Below, piece after piece: positions 17,971 to 26,630 of a stretch of DNA of 64,000 bases (positions are counted from its first letter, which is position 1; each line of letters begins with the position of its first letter). The notes below the pieces were generated by a model, which had not been told where the DNA came from, searched no databases, and saw only the letters and a program-made list of their open reading frames with translations. Location: NCBI GenBank assembly GCA_964551035.1, contig CAZKBK010000008.1, forward strand, positions 62,001 to 126,000. Reading direction: 5' to 3'. Position numbers and translations under genes: made by a program. Origin of the DNA: Chryseosolibacter sp964551035. GTDB taxonomy: Bacteria > Bacteroidota > Bacteroidia > Cytophagales > Cyclobacteriaceae.

Positions 17971-19128
17971 TTACCAGGAAAAGTTCTTCATCCTGGCCTT
18001 TTCCTTAATGGCTTTTAACATGGCCGCGTCCAGCATGCCTTTTTCGGCGCTGGCTTCCGTATGCTGCGCGATGTATTCCTTTCTTTTTTCATTCAAGGCC
18101 TGAATTTCATGTTGAATACGAGCCCGTTCCGCGGCTTTCTCCTCGATGTACTCTTCTTTCTCCGCGGTTGTCATGCCGCGCATTTCCGCCGGCAGATCCG
18201 CTTCACGCGCCTCCTCAATCACCCCGGCGTCGTCTTCATATGCATCGACGAGGTCCCACGACGAATTTTTATAAACGTGTGTGCTCTTGGAGACCGCCCT
18301 TTCTACCTTATTCTCCTGTCCGAATCTCGCGGCATTGCGGTCCTGAGCGATCTGTTGTTGCTTCCGGCGTTCGCCGGATTCGCCGTAATACACGTACGTT
18401 GCATTAAGCTTTGAGTTGAGTGCGTCAATCTCTTTGTCGTAGGGCGTGGGCACATAGACCGTGCGGCGGTCCTGTTCGATGCTCATGTATGTGCCGCCGG
18501 TGAGATCCGCGCCACTTTTCCAGCTCGTCCCGGCGCCTTCGCCGTAGGGGCCGCAATAGATGGTGCTCACCGTAACATCCTTCTCCCTGGCCAGCGAACA
18601 AGCTATTGTATAAGGCACTGAGCCTTGCGTGAAGGGTTCGTTGCCGGCAATGAAGATCATCTTGAGATCCGCGTCGGAGCGAGACCACTCGAGATCTTTC
18701 AATGACTGGTTGATGACATACCCGCAATACTCGCTGCCCCCATTGGTGGTTAAGGCAAACAATTTTTCGGAGATCAGGTCCAGGTCAGACGTGAGCGCAC
18801 TGACCAGCCGGACATATCCCGCGCGCGCGGAAAGGTTGTCATTTCCATATTCATAAAGGGCGATTTTTACGTCCGGCCGCGATCCGTCGCTGCATCTCGC
18901 GGCGGCGAGTTCGTTGACGATCTTCCAAAGCTGCGACTTTGCCTGATCGATCAGGCCATCCATGCTGTTGCTCGTATCCAGCAGGAGGGCGATCATTATC
19001 CGCTGGTCTTTTTCAGGCGGGGTACCGGGCGCGGCGACCGCAGCCCCGGGCGCACCCGTCAGCGCCATACCCAGCACCAGCGCGAGGGCGCTTGCAACGT
19101 GTTTCGAAAATTTCCTGATTGTATTCAT
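17971..19128 (-). CDS. Secreted von Willebrand factor A-domain protein
   Basis: A 385-residue protein starting at the ATG at 19128 with a signal peptide (MNTIRKFSKHVASALALVLG). The vWA domain follows at once: 'IMIALLLDTSNSMDGLIDQA' carries the MIDAS motif DTSNS (residues 51-55), later 'GSEYCGYVINQSLKDL' and 'LKMIFIAGNEPF'. The C-terminal third is a charged coiled coil (EIQALNEKRKEY region). The frame is open 30 codons further upstream, but that part lacks signal features. vWA domains bind protein partners through a divalent metal. It is divergent from the sensor kinase at 19296 with a 167-base shared promoter region. A terminator hairpin follows the gene. Confidence 0.85.
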   Translation of the reverse strand: MNTIRKFSKHVASALALVLGMALTGAPGAAVAAPGTPPEKDQRIMIALLLDTSNSMDGLIDQAKSQLWKIVNELAAARCSDGSRPDVKIALYEYGNDNLSARAGYVRLVSALTSDLDLISEKLFALTTNGGSEYCGYVINQSLKDLEWSRSDADLKMIFIAGNEPFTQGSVPYTIACSLAREKDVTVSTIYCGPYGEGAGTSWKSGADLTGGTYMSIEQDRRTVYVPTPYDKEIDALNSKLNATYVYYGESGERRKQQQIAQDRNAARFGQENKVERAVSKSTHVYKNSSWDLVDAYEDDAGVIEEAREADLPAEMRGMTTAEKEEYIEEKAAERARIQHEIQALNEKRKEYIAQHTEASAEKGMLDAAMLKAIKEKARMKNFSW

Positions 19129-19295
19129 GGCGTTTTTGTTTTTATCGGAATTCACGAAAAAAAATGCAAGAGAGATACGTCCACTTAGTGAAACAACCTG
19201 CCCACTGAGGGAGCGCACCCCCTTATTGAATGAACCCTGTCTTTGCCCGAGCGTGGCGTAGAAAGCGTAAACAAATTATTGGGTAACTTGCTGCC

Positions 19296-21281
19296 ATGCG
19301 ATTTGGACTGGTCATCGGAGTGCTCTTGCACGCGCTTGCCTTCACCGCTGTGGCGCAGGAAGGACAGGGTGAAAAGAAAGCGTTGCCGCGGTATGAGAAG
19401 TTCAAGCGCAGCGATGTAAGCGAAGTTGACGGATTGCTCAGGGAGGCACGTGACCTCAAGGAAACGGACCCATCACGCGCCCTGGAGAAGGCCGGAGAAG
19501 CGCTCGGCATCAGCCTTTCAAACCGGCGTCCTTCCCTCGAGGCCGAGTGTTATATTGTGCTGGGCGAGATCAACGACGAAGCGCAGGAGTGGCGGCTTTC
19601 CCTTGAAAACTACACAGCCGCCTACGAACGCCTCCATGACGATTTTCGCGACAGCCACGCCTTCTTTGTTGCGCTCATGGGCATTTCCCGCGCGCACTTA
19701 AATCTCGGCAATTTCAACGAAGCCATTACGCACTACAACGAGGCCCTCACATTGTCGTTGAACCCGGAAAAAGCCGCGGATGTCCGCGTCGGCATTTCCG
19801 AAGTCTATTACCAGCAGGGGGATTACGAACAAGCGTTGCATGTTTTGGACGAAGTAGTGATCGGCGCCCGGCAGGGCATCAGCGCCGCGGTGGTGGCCGC
19901 CGTTCAAAACCAGAAAGCGAAGATCTTCGCCCGCCGGAACGAAGCGGAGCCCGCGCGACTCGCGCTGGAATCCGCGCAGGAAAATGTACGGGCCAACCGC
20001 GCCGCCATCCCGTCAGCGCAGGAACAGAACACCATCCAGGCGAAAGAGGAAGTAGTCGACCTCCTGCATGAACAAAAGCGCTACGACGAAGAGATCGACC
20101 TTCGAAAGCAGTCCATCCAATACAACCTCGAATCCAATAATTTCCCGGAGGTGAGCCGCGATAAACTCGGCATTGGAAAGGCGCTGGCGGCCAAAGGAGA
20201 AACGGCGGGGGCAATCGCAGAACTTGAAGAAGCCGCGCTTATTGCCGACACGACCGGAAACCCCAGGGAGCAGGCCGGCGCATTCCTTACCCTTGCCAAA
20301 TTATATAAAAAGAACGGACGGCCCCATGACGCGCTGAATGCCTATGAAAGGTTCAGCGAAGCGGTCCGCAAATACGAAGCCCTCGCCCAAACACGGCTCG
20401 CGGCGCGGGCCGACCTGCTGGAACAGCAGCGCGACATCGTCGAACTGTCGCGTGAAGTGGCCGTCGGATTGCGGGAAGACGCTATCGCGCAGGCGACGCT
20501 GGCGCGACAGCGACTCGTGATTTACGGGTTGGTCTTTATCCTCGTGATCACCGCAGTCACCTCCTACGTCATGTACCGGAGCGCGCAGAAAAGCAAACTC
20601 GCCAATCAGATGCTCGCCCTCAAATCGCTCCGCAGTCAGATGAACCCGCACTTTATCTTTAATGCCCTGAATTCGGTGAACCAGTTCATCGCACTCAACG
20701 ATGAACGCGCGGCAAACAAGTTCCTTGCGGACTTCTCAAAACTCATGCGCCTTGTCCTTGAAAACTCCCAGGAAGATTTCATCACCCTCGACAAGGAAAA
20801 GGAGATCATTGCCCTTTACCTGAAGCTCGAGCACTATCGCTTTCGCGACAAGTTCGACTATGCGCTAACGATAGATGATGCTATCAACGGCGAGCTGCAA
20901 TTGATACCTCCGATGTTGATCCAGCCCTACATCGAAAACGCCGTATGGCACGGCCTGCGGTATAAGGAGGGCAAAGGTTTTCTTTCCCTGCACCTGCGCA
21001 AGCATGCCGACGGGATCGCGGTCGAGATTGTCGACGATGGCATTGGCCGTAAACGGTCCGCCGACTTGAAGACCACGAATCAGAAACGGCAGATCTCGAC
21101 CGGTCTAAAAAACATACAGGAGCGACTGGAAATTATCAACCACGTGTACAAGACGTCGTACCGCGTAAATATCAGCGATCTCGATCCAGACACCGGCATG
21201 GGTACGCGCGTCGTGATTAGCATCGCGACGCAAAATGGACGGCAACGAAGACATCCTCTGAAAACCACGGCATCCAAATGA
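19296..21281 (+). CDS. TPR-containing LytS-type sensor histidine kinase
   Basis: A 661-residue protein. A signal peptide (MRFGLVIGVLLHALAFTAVA) is followed by a periplasmic region of tetratricopeptide-like repeats (about 40-400), one membrane segment (about 409-427) and a cytoplasmic LytS/YehU-type kinase. The phosphoacceptor His452 lies in 'LRSQMNPHFIFNALNSVNQF', and the ATPase N and G boxes are 'PPMLIQPYIENAVWHGL' and 'EIVDDGIGRKRS'. It overlaps the LytTR regulator gene by 4 bases, so the two form a standard two-component pair. TPR sensors of this kind are common in Bacteroidetes; the stimulus is unknown. Confidence 0.92.
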   Translation: MRFGLVIGVLLHALAFTAVAQEGQGEKKALPRYEKFKRSDVSEVDGLLREARDLKETDPSRALEKAGEALGISLSNRRPSLEAECYIVLGEINDEAQEWRLSLENYTAAYERLHDDFRDSHAFFVALMGISRAHLNLGNFNEAITHYNEALTLSLNPEKAADVRVGISEVYYQQGDYEQALHVLDEVVIGARQGISAAVVAAVQNQKAKIFARRNEAEPARLALESAQENVRANRAAIPSAQEQNTIQAKEEVVDLLHEQKRYDEEIDLRKQSIQYNLESNNFPEVSRDKLGIGKALAAKGETAGAIAELEEAALIADTTGNPREQAGAFLTLAKLYKKNGRPHDALNAYERFSEAVRKYEALAQTRLAARADLLEQQRDIVELSREVAVGLREDAIAQATLARQRLVIYGLVFILVITAVTSYVMYRSAQKSKLANQMLALKSLRSQMNPHFIFNALNSVNQFIALNDERAANKFLADFSKLMRLVLENSQEDFITLDKEKEIIALYLKLEHYRFRDKFDYALTIDDAINGELQLIPPMLIQPYIENAVWHGLRYKEGKGFLSLHLRKHADGIAVEIVDDGIGRKRSADLKTTNQKRQISTGLKNIQERLEIINHVYKTSYRVNISDLDPDTGMGTRVVISIATQNGRQRRHPLKTTASK

Positions 21282-22039
21282 AAAACGAAGCACAAATCAT
21301 GAAAGCCGTTATCATTGACGACGAAAAAGACAGCCGCGACATTCTCGCGACCTACGTGCGCCGGTATTGCCCCGACGTGGACGTATGCGCGTTTGGGGAG
21401 TCGGTGGAAACGGGCCTGAAAGCCATCGAAGAAGCCAAACCTGACCTCGTTTTCCTCGACATCGAAATGCCTTATGGCAACGGTTTCGACCTTTTGGAAA
21501 AAGCTTCAAACATTACGTTCGAAACCATTTTTGTCACGGCGTTCGAGCAGTACGCCATCCAGGCGTTGAATCTCAGCGCGGCCTATTATCTGTTGAAACC
21601 CGTCGATATTGAGGAGTTGGTGAAAGCGGTGACCAAGATCAGAAACGAACGATTAGCCGAAGGTTACACGGGACACGCAAAAGTCCTTCTCGAAAACCTG
21701 CGCGCGCCCACCCAACATCAGAAGATCATGCTGCCCACCATGGAAGGGTTCGAGATCGTCAACATCGACACGATCCTCTATTGCGAAGCGGAAGACAATT
21801 TCACCAAATTCTTCTTCGACGACGGCAAGCCGCTGATGATCTGTCGTACCTTAAAATACTTTGAAGACGTGCTTGCTCCACATGCCTTTATCCGGATTCA
21901 CCGGTCCTACCTGATCAATCCCCATCATGTGATACGCTATTCCCGCGGCAAGGGCGGCTATGTGACCATGAAGAATGAGAAAGAACTTGAAGTCTCACCT
22001 TCGAAAAAAAATATACTCATGGAGGCGTTCGGACGTTGA
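21278..22039 (+). CDS. LytTR-family response regulator
   Basis: A 253-residue protein with an N-terminal receiver domain (AVIIDDEKDSRDI; phosphoacceptor Asp61 in 'LVFLDIEMPYG') and a C-terminal LytTR DNA-binding domain ('KIMLPTMEGFEIVNIDTILY', 'FEDVLAPHAFIRIHRSYLIN'). Its ATG overlaps the stop of the TPR-LytS kinase gene, so this is the cognate pair. A second Met at residue 8 (21299) begins the conserved domain and may be the true start. LytTR regulators bind direct repeats in promoters; no target is identified here. Confidence 0.93.
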   Translation: MKNEAQIMKAVIIDDEKDSRDILATYVRRYCPDVDVCAFGESVETGLKAIEEAKPDLVFLDIEMPYGNGFDLLEKASNITFETIFVTAFEQYAIQALNLSAAYYLLKPVDIEELVKAVTKIRNERLAEGYTGHAKVLLENLRAPTQHQKIMLPTMEGFEIVNIDTILYCEAEDNFTKFFFDDGKPLMICRTLKYFEDVLAPHAFIRIHRSYLINPHHVIRYSRGKGGYVTMKNEKELEVSPSKKNILMEAFGR

Positions 22040-22082
22040 GCGCGCAGCGACGCAACAACCCGGCTGGTTCATCAGGGCCTAT

Positions 22083-22186
22083 CAACCTAGACCTGACAGA
22101 CCTTACCAACCAACCTCTGCAAACCTTAATAAACTTCAGTAAACCTTATCAACCTTGTTAACCTTATCAAGCTTAGTAAGGTAAGA
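22083..22186. repeat. Degenerate AACCTTA-type tandem repeats
   Basis: Downstream of the LytTR gene a 9-10-base motif is reiterated. From 22142 four contiguous 9-mers read AACCTTATC, AACCTTGTT, AACCTTATC, AAGCTTAGT. They are preceded by 10-mers at 22122 and 22132 and by looser AACCT matches back to 22083. The final units can pair with AAGGTAAG at 22178 to form a weak hairpin. No gene lies in this 262-base gap. Confidence 0.7.
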
Positions 22187-22301
22187 GCTTGAAAGAATCC
22201 ATTCGTGGTAACGCGTACCCCGTGCCAAAGCTTTTAACAGTTTTGGCAATCGTGAATGAATCTATTCAATCTCTTACCTTGTATCGCTTGACGGGAACCG
22301 G

Positions 22302-22550
22302 TCAGACGTTTTCAGCTGCCGGGGCTGCTGACGTCGCGGCGGCTGCGGCGGCCTGGCGCTGAGCGCTCTTCCTTCCGCGGCTTTCACCACTGCTTTCGCC
22401 TCCCTTTCGGCCGATCTCGGCCATGTGTTGTCTGTTCTGACTAACTGCAAGCCCACCTTTCCTCGCAATTGCCCGTTGCTGCTCACGATCCATGGATGCG
22501 AATCCACGGTTGGCAGTACGTTTCATATTGTTCTCTCCGCTTCCTTCCAT
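22302..22550 (-). CDS. KGG-motif stress-type protein
   Basis: An 82-residue basic, hydrophilic protein with the 'NRGFASMDREQQRAIARKGG' start of the KGG/con-10 (YciG-like) family and a second copy of the motif (GRKGGES), then an Ala-rich tail. Such proteins are small, disordered and usually induced in stress or stationary phase. The start at 22550 is preferred because it aligns with the N-terminus of the paralogue upstream (ME(R)G.GE..K.T.NRG); a Met at residue 9 is an alternative with a purine-rich stretch before it. It lies 34 bases downstream of its longer paralogue on the same strand. Confidence 0.82.
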   Translation of the reverse strand: MEGSGENNMKRTANRGFASMDREQQRAIARKGGLAVSQNRQHMAEIGRKGGESSGESRGRKSAQRQAAAAAATSAAPAAENV

Positions 22551-22584
22551 GATTTAGACTTTTAATGATATTGGTTTAACGAAG

Positions 22585-22941
22585 TTATTCTGTTTTGTTC
22601 TCGTTCTCCCTGTTCTCCTGAACAGGAGTCTGGTCTTCATCGCCTTTGCGTTTAACCTGACTTCCCCTTCCGCGCTCGCCGCCTTTACGGCCTATCCGTT
22701 TCATATGTTCACGGTCGCGGCTCACTGTTTCGCCTCCTTTTCTTCCGATCGCCGCCATGTGCTCCCGATTCCGGCTCACCGCCTCACCGCCACGCGCTCC
22801 GATGGAGGCCATATGTTCACGGTTTCGACTCACAGCCTCGCCACCCTTTCGCGCGATGGCCTTTTGTTGCTCAGGACTCATGGACGCAAATCCGCGATTG
22901 GAAGTCTTCTTTTTCTCCCCCTCTGTTCCTCTTTCCATCAC
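22585..22941 (-). CDS. KGG-repeat stress-type protein with tandem repeats
   Basis: A 118-residue paralogue of the neighbouring 82-residue protein: same 'NRGFASMSPEQQKAIARKGG' start. The KGG motif is then amplified into near-perfect 18-residue repeats of the form GGEAVSRNREHMAxIGxR (three copies plus a final RKGGERG), ending in an acidic, Glu/Asn-rich tail. A good ribosome-binding site (AAGGAG, 8 bases before the ATG) supports the start at 22941. It is expected to be a disordered general-stress protein. The tandem pair probably arose by duplication, with the repeat number expanded in this copy. Confidence 0.85.
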   Translation of the reverse strand: MMERGTEGEKKKTSNRGFASMSPEQQKAIARKGGEAVSRNREHMASIGARGGEAVSRNREHMAAIGRKGGETVSRDREHMKRIGRKGGERGRGSQVKRKGDEDQTPVQENRENENKTE

Positions 22942-23128
22942 TGAATCTCCTTAAGTTCCACAGTCTCAGGAAAAAAGCTATACCTGTACCCGAACTAAAT
23001 CATTGTGTAGATAATCGTAAACAGAAATGCAGCAGTGAGGACGGTAATCAACGGAGAACAGCCCGTTTTACGACGAGTGAACTTAGTGGTCGGCCGGCTT
23101 CAATGGATCCCGGTCGCTGTGGGCGTAA

Positions 23129-23785
23129 CTACAATGTCCTTGCCAGCCAGTCAACGGTATGCTGCGCAAGTTCCGGGATCAGCTCCCGCTTGCCCGCCTT
23201 AAACGAATGGTCGGCGCCCTCATACTCGATATGCGAGGCACGGGGCAATTCGGAGGTGACCTTGCGCATAAGCGCGGAGTTGGCGAGGGTATCGCGCGTG
23301 CCCTGATGAAACAACATAGGCTGGCTAACCCCCTGCAGGTGGGCCGCTCGCTCAATGGCGGGTTTGCCGGGCGGGTGGAGGGGAAACCCGAAAAAGACAA
23401 CTCCTTTTACGAATGGAAGGTCCGCCGTTGAAAGCCGTTGTGAGGTCATCCGGCCGCCAAATGACTTCCCGCCGCCCAGGATGGGCAGGGCGCCCACACG
23501 CTGGTGTGTCCAGTTGAGCGCCGCCTGCACGGTCTTCTCCGCCACCGCCGGGGGATCCGGGCGCCCCCTTCGTTCTTTTTCCATGTAGGGAAAATTGTAG
23601 CGGACCGTGGCAATTCCCCGCTCGCCCAGTGCCAGCGCAAGGGCTTTCATGAACCGGTGATGCATGTTTGCCCCCGCCCCGTGGGCCAGCACCAGTACCG
23701 CTGCCGGTGACGCCGGCCGGAGGAGTTCTCCCGAGACTTCTCCGATCGACTCGGAAACCCTTATCCTGAACGATTCGATCTCCAT
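23129..23785 (-). CDS. Alpha/beta hydrolase, KANL3/Tex30-like
   Basis: A 218-residue alpha/beta hydrolase. 'LVLAHGAGANMHHRFM' is the oxyanion region of the KANL3/Tex30-like family, the nucleophile is Ser108 in 'GGGKSFGGRM', and the probable catalytic His is in 'GADHSFK' near the C-terminus. The protein looks cytoplasmic, with no signal. The stop is separated by a few bases from the Nif3-like gene on the left of the next unit (same strand, 4 bases from its stop side), so this gene is transcribed after... its own upstream neighbour is the Nif3-like gene's 3' end. Substrate unknown; members are small esterase-like proteins. Confidence 0.85.
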   Translation of the reverse strand: MEIESFRIRVSESIGEVSGELLRPASPAAVLVLAHGAGANMHHRFMKALALALGERGIATVRYNFPYMEKERRGRPDPPAVAEKTVQAALNWTHQRVGALPILGGGKSFGGRMTSQRLSTADLPFVKGVVFFGFPLHPPGKPAIERAAHLQGVSQPMLFHQGTRDTLANSALMRKVTSELPRASHIEYEGADHSFKAGKRELIPELAQHTVDWLARTL

Positions 23786-23789
23786 GTCT

Positions 23790-24683
23790 TTATACCCAAG
23801 TGAACGGACTCTCCGAAGGAACGTGGTTGATGGGCAGTCCCTGAACTTTCGGTTGCAGCCATTGCACCAGCAAACGCATGCCCGGCGCCTCGCTCTGGAC
23901 GTGTCCGAGTACTATCAGCGACCTGTTGAGTCCAAGCGCCCGCGCGTCCCGGACATATTCGCTGGTTTCCCACTCGCGCACCTCACCACAAATGAGTACA
24001 TCAGGTTCTGCTTCGCGCAGCAGTTCGAGGTGTGACGTGCCACCGGTCGCTCCGGGCAGCAGGCCGATACGGCGACAGGTTGCATCCCGGTGACCAATCA
24101 TTCGGACATGGCCGATGCCGAGCCGTTCCTTTACGTGGCGCGCAACCTCGCCGAGGCTCATGGAGGGTATCTCCACGAGGGGAGGACGCGCCTTGTTATA
24201 AAGATGCTCCCATCCCAGTTCCCGCAGCACCCCCAGGAGCACGCCGTCGGGTTCGTGGCGGTGCCAATAGTCGTGAAAGCGCCAGATGGCGATACCGTTG
24301 TCGTCGATGAGTTTTCTTTTTTGCAGATACACCGGGTCGTCGCCAAGCCACGAAATGTCGTCCGCATGGTTAAAGAATGCCGGCTCATGCACAATGATCA
24401 GGTTTGCCCCCAACGCGATCGTCTTTTTTATGACATCGACCGTTGGGAACATCGTGCTAACGATGCCAGTCACAGGCTGGTCCGGATCGCCGGCCTTGAG
24501 GGTGTCCACCGTGTGTTCCAGACGCCCGCCCGGAATGTGACGAAGGATAAGGTCAATCACCTCGCCGACCGTCATCGTCGGCTTGTTTTTAGCAACGGCG
24601 GAAAGCGCGGGTATTCCCGCGAGGGCGCCGGCCACGGTTGCCCCCAGAAATTGCCGACGGCTGAGGTTTGAGATCATTTTCAT
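23790..24683 (-). CDS. Nif3-like dinuclear metal centre protein with Tat-like signal
   Basis: A 297-residue protein of the Nif3/YbgI family. 'VSTMFPTVDVIKKTIALGAN', the metal-ligand motif 'LIIVHEPAFF' and 'DVLICGEVREWET' are conserved Nif3 features. Unlike typical cytoplasmic Nif3 proteins it starts with a twin-arginine signal (SRRQFLGATVAGALAGIPAL), so it is probably exported folded with its metals. The start at 24683 is set by this signal; the open frame continues upstream without similarity. Its stop is 4 bases before the start of the hydrolase gene, so the two are co-transcribed. Nif3 proteins bind two metals and are often called GTP cyclohydrolase 1 type 2 homologues; the activity is uncertain. 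Confidence 0.85.
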   Translation of the reverse strand: MKMISNLSRRQFLGATVAGALAGIPALSAVAKNKPTMTVGEVIDLILRHIPGGRLEHTVDTLKAGDPDQPVTGIVSTMFPTVDVIKKTIALGANLIIVHEPAFFNHADDISWLGDDPVYLQKRKLIDDNGIAIWRFHDYWHRHEPDGVLLGVLRELGWEHLYNKARPPLVEIPSMSLGEVARHVKERLGIGHVRMIGHRDATCRRIGLLPGATGGTSHLELLREAEPDVLICGEVREWETSEYVRDARALGLNRSLIVLGHVQSEAPGMRLLVQWLQPKVQGLPINHVPSESPFTWV

Positions 24684-24833
24684 TGGCTTAATGTCAGGAG
24701 GATACGAAGGTACATCCCCTCGGCCAAATCCGAAAACAAAGAAAACCGCTGTGCTTTTTGAAACGCAATCGTATCCCGACCACAATCCAGAAAAACATTT
24801 CCAGCCCTGTAAAAATGTCGTAGATTCCCGGTT

Positions 24834-26630
24834 ATGAAAAACGTACTGCTTCTGATCATTTCCGCTTTCTCTTTCTTCGGCCAGGGACTTGCGCAGGATA
24901 GCGCGCCGCAAAAATCCTGGATCCGTATTAATCAGCTCGGCTACAAACCCGATGGCATAAAGGTCGCGGTGTGGTGTGCGAAAGAAATAGCCACCCTTCC
25001 CACGGGGTTCGAACTCGTCAACACGGAAAGCAATCAGGTCGTTTTCACCGGCAAAGCCGGGAAGAATTTTGGCGCATACGGCCCGTTTACAGCCACCTTT
25101 CGGCTAGACTTCTCTTCATTTAACAAGGGTGGATCGTATTTTTTACGGATGGGTGATGCGCGTTCACCCGCATTTGAAATAAACGATAATGTTTATGACG
25201 GCGTCGCCGATTTTTGTCTCAAATACATGCGGCAGCAGCGGAGCGGATATAATCCATTCCTCAAAGACTCCTGTCATACCGACGACGGCTACACCATGGA
25301 TGGCCCCATGCCCGACAGCACGCACGTCGACGTGAGTGGTGGGTGGCACGACGCCACCGATTACCTCCAGTATTCGATGACCTCCGCGAATGCGGCTTAC
25401 CACCTGATGGCCGCCTACCGCGACTTTCCGTCGGTATTCGGCGATAGACATCTCGCCAACGGCCTCGAAGGCAACAACGGCATTCCCGACATTCTCGACG
25501 AGGCGCGGTGGGGTGTGCAGTGGTTGCTGAAAATGCACCCAAAGCCGGAGTGGATGTTCAACCAACTCGCCGATGACCGCGACCACGTAGGCTTTCGCCT
25601 CCCGGTCGGCGACAAGGCGAACTATGGAAAGGGTACGGAGCGTCCGGTCTATTTTCTAACCGGCGAAGTTCAGGGGCTCGGCCGATACAAGAACCGCACG
25701 ACCGGCACATCTTCGACCGCCGGCAAGTTCTCGAGTGCATTCGCCCTGGGTCATAAGCTGTTTGCCGACGACAGGGAATTCAGCGACCTGCTCAAATCGC
25801 GCGCCCTCTCCGCATGGGACTTTGCCCTTCGAAAACCCGGAAACACACAAACCGCCTGCTACACGTCGCCGTACTTTTACGAAGAAGACAACTGGGTTGA
25901 CGACATGGAACTCGCGGCCGCGGAGCTGTATGAACTCACGGGTGATGAAAATTACCTTTCCAGGAGTTTCGAATACGCCCAGCGGGAGAAGCAGACACCC
26001 TGGATGGGAAAAGATACGGCGGGACATTATCAATGGTATCCCTTCATCAACGTCGGGCACTACGAGCTCGCCAAGTCGGCCGGGGGTAAAATGAAGAAGG
26101 AAACGATCCGCTACTACCGAGACGGCATTGACCTGGTCTGGCAAAAAGGAAAACACAATGCCTTCTACCGGGGTGTTCCTTTTATCTGGTGCAGCAACAA
26201 CCTTCAGACCTCATTCGCCATCCAGTGCTACTGGTACCGGAAAGTTTCCGGGGACGGGCAGTACGCCGAGCTTGAACAGGCTACTTTCGACTGGCTTTTT
26301 GGATGCAACCCCTGGGGTACCAGCATGGTGGTAGGTGTTCCCGACCACGGCGACTACCCCGATGATCCCCATTCTTCCCTTACGGTATTGCACGGTTACC
26401 AAACGTGGGGTGGACTCGTGGATGGCCCGGTCTACGGAACGATCTACCGCCAGCAACGCGGCGTGAGCATCGTCCGCGGAGACGAGTACGCGGAATTTCA
26501 GAGCCCGTATGTCGTGTACCACGACGATTATGGCGACTACGCAACCAACGAACCGACGATGGATGGAACAGCGAGTCTTATCTACCTCACCGCCGCCATG
26601 CAAAAGGACGCCGCAAAAAAAAAGCCCTGA
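24834..26630 (+). CDS. Glycoside hydrolase family 9 (endoglucanase-type cellulase)
   Basis: A 598-residue secreted enzyme with a signal peptide (MKNVLLLIISAFSFFGQGLA), an N-terminal Ig-like CelD_N domain (IRINQLGYKPDGIKVAV...; about 28-115) and a GH9 (alpha/alpha)6 domain. Catalytic features are visible: 'DVSGGWHDATDY' (residues 166-177, with the base Asp), 'CNPWGTSMVVG...DDPHSS', and the acid Glu573 in 'TNEPTMDG'. It should hydrolyse beta-1,4-glucans such as cellulose or related plant polymers. The frame ends right after a run of nine A (26615-26623) with 'DAAKKKP', and the deacetylase-like frame opens there in -1. The natural product may therefore be a longer GH9-deacetylase fusion. Confidence 0.92.
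   Translation: MKNVLLLIISAFSFFGQGLAQDSAPQKSWIRINQLGYKPDGIKVAVWCAKEIATLPTGFELVNTESNQVVFTGKAGKNFGAYGPFTATFRLDFSSFNKGGSYFLRMGDARSPAFEINDNVYDGVADFCLKYMRQQRSGYNPFLKDSCHTDDGYTMDGPMPDSTHVDVSGGWHDATDYLQYSMTSANAAYHLMAAYRDFPSVFGDRHLANGLEGNNGIPDILDEARWGVQWLLKMHPKPEWMFNQLADDRDHVGFRLPVGDKANYGKGTERPVYFLTGEVQGLGRYKNRTTGTSSTAGKFSSAFALGHKLFADDREFSDLLKSRALSAWDFALRKPGNTQTACYTSPYFYEEDNWVDDMELAAAELYELTGDENYLSRSFEYAQREKQTPWMGKDTAGHYQWYPFINVGHYELAKSAGGKMKKETIRYYRDGIDLVWQKGKHNAFYRGVPFIWCSNNLQTSFAIQCYWYRKVSGDGQYAELEQATFDWLFGCNPWGTSMVVGVPDHGDYPDDPHSSLTVLHGYQTWGGLVDGPVYGTIYRQQRGVSIVRGDEYAEFQSPYVVYHDDYGDYATNEPTMDGTASLIYLTAAMQKDAAKKKP
26615..26623 (+). promoter_or_regulatory. A9 slippery run at the GH9/deacetylase junction
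   Basis: Nine consecutive A within GCA-AAA-AAA-AAG-CCC-TGA. A -1 ribosomal slip, or insertion of one A by polymerase slippage, bypasses the TGA at 26628 and continues into the deacetylase frame. It could also be a sequencing or real one-base deletion. Confidence 0.5.

Noticed and set aside
22975..23085. Minus-strand hydrophobic reading frame resembling a short membrane protein tail (KTGCSPLITVLTAAFLFTII)
   Set aside because: It looks peptide-like but has no ATG, GTG or TTG between the upstream stop and the helix, so I cannot support it as a gene.
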